From: Flaccisagitta enflata
Lineage: Eukaryota > Chaetognatha > Sagittoidea > Aphragmophora
Direction: 5' to 3'
DNA length: 64,000 nucleotides
Assembly (NCBI GenBank): GCA_965153355.1
Contig: OZ231127.1
Span: 85,622,001 to 85,686,000, forward strand
A program made the position numbers and the translations under genes. Below are positions 57,046 through 64,000 of the stretch, piece by piece. Every line of letters begins with the position of its first letter. Within the stretch, counting starts at the first letter, position 1. Below the pieces are notes generated by a model. It was not told the origin of the DNA. It made no database searches and was given only the letters and a program-made list of their open reading frames with translations.

Positions 57046-57142
57046 AACAAACATACAAACAAACAAACATACAAACAAACAAACATACATAAGAAAAATA
57101 AGAAAGAATAGAATAAAGGAAGAAAAGAAGAAATAAAGAATA

Positions 57143-60122
57143 GATAGCAGACTCTGCCCCAAATTCAATCTGACAACCCCAGCCCGATGGTTTTTGCATT
57201 CCATATAGTCAAATAGAGGGCCCAGGGCCCATGAATGGGTTTTTGAATGGATTTTGCAACCAGCTCTTTTCAAATTTTGATGTGCATAAAGTGGTGGCTG
57301 TAGTACAAATCTTGTTTTTAGGTCATTTCAATCTCAAAATTGGGTCACTTGGCCTGAGAAAAAAGACCCAAAATCCATGAGATTATAAAACTAGAGCCCA
57401 AGAGCTAACCAGTGGTGCAATCCGCATGTTTCTATCTTCATTTGTTAAGATTTGAGAGCATTTCAAAGATGAGGCTCATGGAGGTAAAATTGCAGCCGCA
57501 AATTCAGTGGCAATTTTGACATTTTTCAGATTTCAATATATTTTGGCTTTGGATAGACCAATTTGCATGAAATTGGTGACCAAATTAAATTTTTTCCTGC
57601 TCTAGCTGATGGTAAATGAATTTTTGATCGATATGACCCCAAATTTTTTTTATTGACTGTAGAAGCAGGTGTAAGAAAGTCAATTTTTTTGGAAAATTTG
57701 TCAACTTTAGACAAAAAATTCACCCGCCTCTTATTTGAAAAATGACCTAAAATCCATGAGCAAAATAAACTACTGCTCAAGTGCTAACTAGTGGTTCAAT
57801 CGGCATGTAGCTAAGCTGTGGCGTTTGGATTTTACGGAACTTCAAAGAGCAAAGGTTGAGTCAAAATGGCGATTTTTGGTTACTTTGGCCTTTTTGGCTT
57901 TAAAATTGGGCACCTTTGGCTTGGAAATAAAAAAAAAAATCCATGAGATTAGAAAACTAGAGCTCAAGAGCTAACCAGTGGTGTAATCCGCATGTTTCTA
58001 TCTTCATTTGTTAAGATTTGAGAGCATTTCAAAGATGAGGCTCATGGAGGAAAAATTGCAGCCTCAATTTCAGTGGCAATTTTGACATTTTTCACAGATT
58101 TCAATATATTTCGGTTTTGGATAGACCAATTTGCATGAAATTGGTGACCAGATTAAAGAGTTTTTCCTGCTCTAGCTGATGATAAATGAATTTTTGATCG
58201 ACATGATCCCAAATTATTTTTATTGACTGTAGAAGCAGTTGTAGAAAAGTCGATTTTTTTTGAAAATTTGTCAACTTTGGACAAAAAATTCACCCGCCTC
58301 TAATTTGAAAAATGACCTAAAATCCATGAGCAAAATAAACTACTGCTCAAGTGCTAACTAGTGGTGCAATAGGCAAGTAGCTAAGCTGTGGTATTTAGAT
58401 TTTACAGTACTTCAAAGATCAAAGGTTAAGCCAAAATGGCGATTTTTAGTTATTTTGAGAAAAAAAGATAAAAAACCCGCAAATAACCCCTCACTTTGAA
58501 AGCCTACTGCGTCTAAACGAATAAAGTTAGCACATTGCGCTTGGCAGCATTTTAAAGAGCAGAAAAAAATCTTTTACTTCCTCACAAATTTCATCTAAAT
58601 TGATCAAAAAACAACCACTGAAATTGAGGCTGCAATTTTTCCTCCATGAGCCTCATCTTTGAAATGCTCTCAAATCTTAATAAATGAAGATAGAAACATG
58701 CGGATTATACCACTGGTTAGCTCTTGAGCTCTAGTTTTATAATCTCATGGATTTTTAGTTTGATTTCCAAGCCAAAGGCGCCTGATTTTGAGGCCAAAAA
58801 GGCCAAAATAACCAAAAATCGCCATTTTGACTTAACCTTTGATCTTTGAAGTTCCGTAAAATCTAAATGCCACAGCTTAGCTACATGCCGATTGAACCAC
58901 TAGTTAGCACTTGAACAGTAGTTTATTTTGCTCATGGATTTTAGGTCATTTTTCAAATTAGAGGCGGGTGAATTTTTTGTCCAAAGTTGACAAATTTTCC
59001 AAAAAAATTGACTTTTTTTATACTTGCTTCTACAGTCAATAAAAAAAATTTGGAGTCATATCGATCAAAAATTCATTTACCATTAGCTAGAGCAGGAAAA
59101 ACTCTTTAATTTGGTCACCAATTTCATGCAAATTGGTCTATCCAAAGCTAAAATATGTTGAAATCTGTGAAAAATGTCAAAATTGCCATTGAAATTGAGG
59201 CTGCAATTTTACCTCCATAAGCCTCATCTTTGAAATGCTCTCAAATCTTAACAAATGAAGATAGAAACATGCGGATTGCAACACTGGTTAGCTCTTGAGC
59301 TCTAGTTTTACAATCTCATGGATTTTTAGTTTGATTTCCAAGCCAAAGGTGCCTGATTTTGAGGCCAAAATGGCCAAAATAACCAAAAATCGCCATTTTG
59401 ACTTTACCTTTCATCTTTGAAGTTCGGTAAAATCTAAATGCCACAGCTTAGCTACATGTCGATTGCACCACTAGTTAGCACTTGAGCAGTAGTTTATTTT
59501 GCTCATGGATTTTAGGTCATTTTTCAAATTAGAGGCGGGTGAATTTTTTGTCCAAAGTTAACAAATTTTCAAAAAAAAATGACTTTTTTACTCCTGCTTC
59601 TACAGTCAATAAAAAAAATTTGGAGTCATATCGATCAAAAATTCATTTACCATCAGCTAGAGCAGGAAAAACTCTTTAATTTGGTCACCAATTTCATGCA
59701 AATTGGTCTATCCAAAGCCAAAATATGTTGAAATCTGTGAAAAATGTCAAAATTGCCATTGAAATTGAGGCTGCAATTTTACCTCCATGAGCCTCGTCTT
59801 TGAAATGCTCTCAAATCTTAACAAATGAAGATAGAAACATGCGGATTGCACCACTGGTTAGCTCTTGGGCTCTAGTTTTATAATCTCATGGATTTTGGGT
59901 CTTTTTTCTCAGGCCAAGTGACCCAATTTTGAGATTGAAATGACCTAAAAACAAGATTTGTACTACAGCCACCACTTTATGCACATCAAAATTTGAAAAG
60001 AGCTAGTTGCAAAATCCATTCAAAAACCCATTCATTGGCCCTGGGCCCTCTATTTGACTATATGGAATGCAAAAACCATCGGGCTGGGGTTGTCAGATTG
60101 AATTTGGGGCAGAGTCTGCTAT
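57143..60122. mobile_element. Giant palindrome (foldback element), about 3 kb
   Basis: The outer ends are ATAGCAGACTCTGCCCC and its complement. The arms, about 1.3-1.4 kb each, read CCATATAGTCAAATAGAGGG, then tandem units of about 550 bp with CGCATGTTTCTATCTTCATT, CATTTCAAAGATGAGGCTCA and AAATTCACCCGCCTCT. The left arm holds two units, the right arm is their complement. The centre, about 58460-58615, is single copy. No coding potential. The structure resembles foldback transposons with subrepeat-built inverted ends. Confidence 0.85.
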
Positions 60123-60132
60123 CTAATAAAGA

Positions 60133-60248
60133 ACAAGGCCAAGTAGGCCAATAAGGTGCGACGTGTGGATCGTCAAACGAATGCGTTACCCGACCGACCA
60201 ACCAACTGACCAACCGACGGACACAGCCAGCTTTGTCGCACCTAAAAA
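60133..60248 (+). mobile_element. Short hairpin-ended element, GGTGCGAC subfamily
   Basis: Starts CAAGGCCAAGTAGGCCAATA, AGGTGCGACGTGTGGATCG, GACCAACC repeats and ends CTTTGTCGCACCT then AAAAA. It lacks the GAGGTG arm of the hairpin but keeps GTCGCACCT, complementary to the 5' motif. Confidence 0.8.
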
Positions 60249-61140
60249 TAGATAGAAAGGAAGAAAAAGAGAGAAGGAAAAAGGAAGAAGGAACGATGGA
60301 TAACACTGTATTAACACTGGGTCAGTGGTTTATCATTCAATCCATCCAATTCAGTTTTTGTTTACCTTTTTTCTTGATACAAGATGCAGTTTCACAGCAT
60401 GGACTCGGCAGTTCTAAGCACTGATTGAGTCTCTTATTGAGAAATAGAAAGATGACGGGATTTAACGTTGAGCTTGTCCACGCGATTAGATTGGCGCTTT
60501 TGTAGATGAGCAATGAACCTGTGTGACATTTTAAGGCAAAATTCGTTGGGTTGAGGTGCAATGAAATGTGAGCACTGGCTACTGGGTTTGGGTGCTTCAC
60601 ATAGCAAAAGTTCGGAGTATCCCTTCACCCTACTTGGGTAATGTGGAGGAGCAAATATCATGAAGATGTCTATCTTAATTTTTTCAAAATTCCTTTATCT
60701 TCCGTTTTTGTTTTGGCCCTGAAGTTTTCACAGATTTCTCAGAATTCAGCAAAATCCTACTTAGTTTTGATACAAAAAGGACAATTATTTGTCTTAGAAA
60801 ATCATGATGTTTATAGAAATTAGCTGAAATATAAGAACACAAGCTATGGAAGATCTATTGAAAAGGCAGATTAACAATCTATGAAGAGTAGAAATTTGTT
60901 AAATCTAATTTAAAGAATATTAGCATATTGTTTTACGCCACTGCATTATGCAAATTAGGTCCTCAAAAACAATTTTCTATAAAACGGAAGATGAACGATT
61001 TTTGATAAAAGAAAAATGGTAAGGGTTCTAAAATTAGCCACTCCACATTAGGTAAAGAGGGTGAAAAGAAATAACCAACTACTGGGTGTCAGATGTTTCT
61101 TGTAAGCCGTGTTATTCGTCGGGGTTGTTCTCTTCAAAGT
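60249..61140. other. Non-coding stretch
   Basis: No gene, known repeat or RNA recognised. Overlapping minus-strand open frames at 60337-60661 have no splice or family support. Confidence 0.5.
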
Positions 61141-61142
61141 GA

Positions 61143-61146
<4 letters not shown>

Positions 61147-61228
<82 letters not shown>

Positions 61229-61229
61229 T

Positions 61230-61268
<39 letters not shown>
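61147..61268. repeat. (GA)n(TG)n microsatellite
   Basis: About 40 GA units followed by about 20 TG units. Confidence 0.97.
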
Positions 61269-61271
<3 letters not shown>

Positions 61272-62110
61272 CAGAGGTGCTGATTCTGTCAAGCTGCCGC
61301 GTTAATGGGGTCCAGAATGTCGATGGAATATCACAGGGGATTTGAGGATTGATATCTTAAGGTTTTTGACCCGTAATATCCATTTCTGAGGTCAAAAATG
61401 GCAAAATCTGGCATGATCCTTTACCGCCCCTGGCCCTGATCGAGCATATGGGCCCTGAAATGAGCATTTTTGTCATATTTTTCATCTTTGGAGCTAATTT
61501 AGAGGCAAACTACACCATTTTTTTCTGGTAAACTGACTGACATGAAGCTCTAGAGTTCAATGGTGATAGCCTGAAGGAACTTTTACCATTATCTTTTATG
61601 CAACCGGCCCTGAATGAGCATTATTGGCCCTAAACGAGCATATTTTGCTCAATTTTAGCTGATTTTCAATTTTCTGCCATCTAAACAAACAGATAAACAA
61701 ACACACACAAAAACTGTTTTCATCTTTCAAGTGACAGACAAGTGATTTACTTTGACGTGTTTTGCAGTGTCTGTCTGTCTGTCTCTGTCTATCGCTCTCT
61801 ATTTCTATCGCTGTCTATCTTAGTCAAATCTTAACTTTTTTCCCACTCCATGCGGGTGTTTTCTGCCAGTCGTTATTTCTTTTGAGTTTAGGTCAGAAGA
61901 AAATACAAGTACGGATTCAAAATCATACATGGACACATTGATTGGTAAAAGTACAGACTAACAGGTAAACAGACTGACAGTGAACAGACTGACAGTAAAC
62001 ATACTGTCAGTGACAGGTAAACCGACACAATGACTGACAGAAAGAAAGAATGTCAGAGAGCCAGATTGACCAGCAATCTGTTTTTGCGCGGTGCTAATTG
62101 TTTACGCGCG
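61269..62110. other. Non-coding stretch with short repeats
   Basis: TGAGCATTTTTG and GGCCCTGAAATGAGCAT recur loosely (61430-61640). GACAGTAAACAGACTGACAG-type short repeats lie at about 61950-62050. No gene recognised. Confidence 0.5.
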
Positions 62111-62112
62111 CC

Positions 62113-62259
62113 TTTTTAGTTGCGGACACGCAACTCTATAAGAGGCTTTGTCCGTCCGTCCGTCCGTCCGTCCGTAACCATCCAGTCGAAAAGTGGGAAA
62201 ACGCGCATTTCCGCCCCTGCCCACCCGTCCGCAACTGATGGCCGTGTATCCGGCCTTGT
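62113..62259 (-). mobile_element. Short hairpin-ended element, TTGCGGAC subfamily
   Basis: On the minus strand it starts CAAGGCCGGATACACGGCCA, has CAGTTGCGGACGGGTGGGCA, a run of CGGA, and ends GAGTTGCGTGTCCGCAACT then AAAAA. The 5' motif and the 3' arm are exact complements. Confidence 0.85.
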
Positions 62260-62339
62260 TAATTTGTTTTGAGACAAATGGAAAATTGCTGACAGATAAG
62301 ATGGATACACATACAGGCATACAGAATGAAATAGCAGAA

Positions 62340-62550
62340 ACCACTTCTGTTGCAAACACGCAACACTTTAAGTGGCTTTGGTCGTCCCTTGGTCCGTGGT
62401 CCGTCCATCCATGAAAATAAGTAAAAAAGGAAATCGAGCAGTTTACACACTGTGTATGTTTAAGTGGGGGTGTGGGGTTGGAGTTGTGGGGTGGGGATGG
62501 GGGATAGACCCCCCTGCCCACCCGTTGGCAACAATATTGTGGGCTTGTGT
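62340..62550 (-). mobile_element. Hairpin-ended element, degraded
   Basis: On the minus strand: CACAATATTGTTGCCAACGG then GTGGGCAGGGG near the start and GTTGCGTGTTTGCAAC near the end, with GGACGGACCAC between. Same type as 23108-23320. Confidence 0.6.
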
Positions 62551-62858
62551 CGCTTGTTATTCCCCCCCCCCCTTCTCCCCTGAGAATTATTTCAAGTCCC
62601 TGAGGTTCTCTCGAATTTTAAGCCCAGGTAAAAAAAGGGAACAAAATGTGTTTGTCAGTGCTTTACATCCACGCAATTAAGAAAGCATAGCAAATTCCAT
62701 GACCCTTTGCACGAAAAGCTATGTGAAAGATGGGAACTTGCTGGCTGTCCCAACTTATTTGTTAAGAAGTGACATTAGGATGAAGAAGGGGTGGTCTTGA
62801 ATGTCAAAGTTAATTGCAACTAGGATAAAAAATCTGTACCTCTTTATTGGTTATTAAA

Positions 62859-63008
62859 CAAGGCCGGATACATGGCCAATACTAATTGAGGACAGGTTGG
62901 CAGGGGCGGAAATGCGCGTTTTCATACTTTTCAACTCGATTACCGGCCGACGGACCGACCGACAGACCGACAAAGCCTCTTATAGAGTTGCTTGTCCGCA
63001 ACTAAAAA
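62859..63008 (+). mobile_element. Short hairpin-ended element, TTGCGGAC subfamily
   Basis: Starts CAAGGCCGGATACATGGCCA, has AATTGAGGACAGGTTGGCAG (two changes from the motif), GGACCGACC repeats, and ends GAGTTGCTTGTCCGCAACT then AAAAA. Confidence 0.8.
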
Positions 63009-63760
63009 TTAGAGGCAATAAATTGTTTTCACTGTATTTTCTTGAGATTCCAGAATCTATTTTCATTCAAGAACAATCCCAGGCCTCTTGCTCAAACGGT
63101 TTAAGAGTGAGAGCTTGTCTAAGTGAACTATTTTACTGAAATGTTATTTTTTTGATCAAATAACCAAACTGAACATGGCAATTTTGTTATTCTTATGTCA
63201 TCTCTAAACATATCACTGTCATGATAGTCATAGAAACGGCTGACATACATGCCCAAAGCTTTGTTGCTTCAATAGAATGTCGAGACAAAAATGTTGCACA
63301 CTCATTGGCAGATCGCTGGCACCACTGCTAAGGGCAGTTTTGCTAAAACCTGCTTGGAAATACCGAAATAGCTTGAGAAACAAAGTGTTGCAGATGGAGA
63401 GAAATATGTACTTACCCACTAGGTTTTTTCTCTTTTATCGATCAGTTTGTTGGTTCCTATTATGCCAAGTATTCCTAGTATGTCTTTTCTGGTCTACCCA
63501 TTGCTACATAAAATTATTCTGATCCCGTTGAAATCCATTTGACCCATTTTTTTGAGCTAAGAAAATATTCTCCTCACTAAAAAAAAAGGGGGTTTTAATC
63601 CGTTATAAAGACCGTTTACACTTCAGAAAGATGAAACAGAAAGAAAAAAAAATTGTTATCAAAGGACAGAGTTGAGATGGATCACCATATCATTTCTAAG
63701 TGCATGAACTGATGAAATATGCGCGATGGAGAATGAAATGTGTTTGTAAGAGATGGATAC
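63009..63760. other. Non-coding stretch
   Basis: No gene or repeat recognised. Confidence 0.45.
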
Positions 63761-63945
63761 CCAAGGCCAGATACATGGCTACCCCAGTTGTGTGCGAATG
63801 AGCAAGAGCAATGATAGATAAGGTCATAGGGTATTTTAAGAGGAGCAGTGAGCCCAAAAATGCTGAGAAGGTGTAAGGAGACTAACCGACTATCACACTG
63901 ACATAGCGGGGTGTACAAAGTAGACTTACGTACGTACACGCTCAT
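63761..63945 (+). mobile_element. Degraded hairpin-ended element
   Basis: CAAGGCCAGATACATGGCTA, then CCAGTTGTGTGCGAATGAGC and GAGGAGCAGTGAGCCCAAA, as in the copy at 28108, then GCGGGGTGTA. The 3' hairpin is no longer clear. Confidence 0.6.
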
Positions 63946-63966
63946 ATCGATTATGACCAAAAATTA

Positions 63967-63970
<4 letters not shown>

Positions 63971-64000
<30 letters not shown>
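63971..64000. repeat. (GA)n microsatellite at window end
   Basis: GA run continuing off the right edge. Confidence 0.95.

Noticed and set aside
60337-60661. Overlapping minus-strand frames as possible 5' exons of the gene at 51343-55994
   Set aside because: No donor in the phase needed to join the exon at 55994 could be defended, and two frames overlap with equal quality.
1-64000. CRISPR array among the short tandem repeats
   Set aside because: Repeats are contiguous without unique spacers, and the DNA is eukaryotic.

Overview
Nuclear DNA of an intron-rich invertebrate animal. The evidence is spliced genes with GT-AG introns and two animal-type genes that can be rebuilt exon by exon: MCTP (three C2 domains and two membrane spans) and TMEM127. 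The species or phylum cannot be placed from the sequence. Roughly four fifths of the window is intron or spacer packed with tandem repeats, foldback elements and small non-autonomous transposons.

Layout: 1-4760, three tandem satellites. 5128-21523 (+), MCTP in 20 exons. 24321-26815 (+), an unrecognised two-exon gene with a TPR-like start. 27231-28908 (+), a small unrecognised three-exon gene. 29558-38202 (+), TMEM127 in eight exons. 40510-43689 (-), a five-exon BtpA-family gene. 44984-50076 (+), an unrecognised five-exon gene with a Cys-rich C-terminus, divergent from the BtpA gene. 51343-55994 (-), the 3' five exons of an unrecognised Ser/Thr/Pro-rich protein, convergent with the previous gene. 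56000-64000, repeats including a palindrome of about 3 kb; no gene recognised. The genes do not form a pathway. MCTP and TMEM127 both encode endomembrane proteins, but their adjacency need not mean anything.

The most unusual content is a family of small repeated elements scattered through introns and spacers. They share one architecture. A short motif near the 5' end is the reverse complement of one arm of a hairpin at the 3' end, and CGGAC/GACC-type simple repeats or minisatellites lie between. The motif differs between subfamilies but the pairing is kept, and a 2.3-2.5 kb element present twice follows the same rule. The nearest known design is that of Helentron-derived HINE/DINE elements; that assignment is inference. 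A related foldback element supplies an unoccupied site for one copy. Other notable points are a duplicated 3' splice site in TMEM127, a hAT-like element with an 8-bp target duplication and a nested insertion, and several TA-flanked foldback elements.
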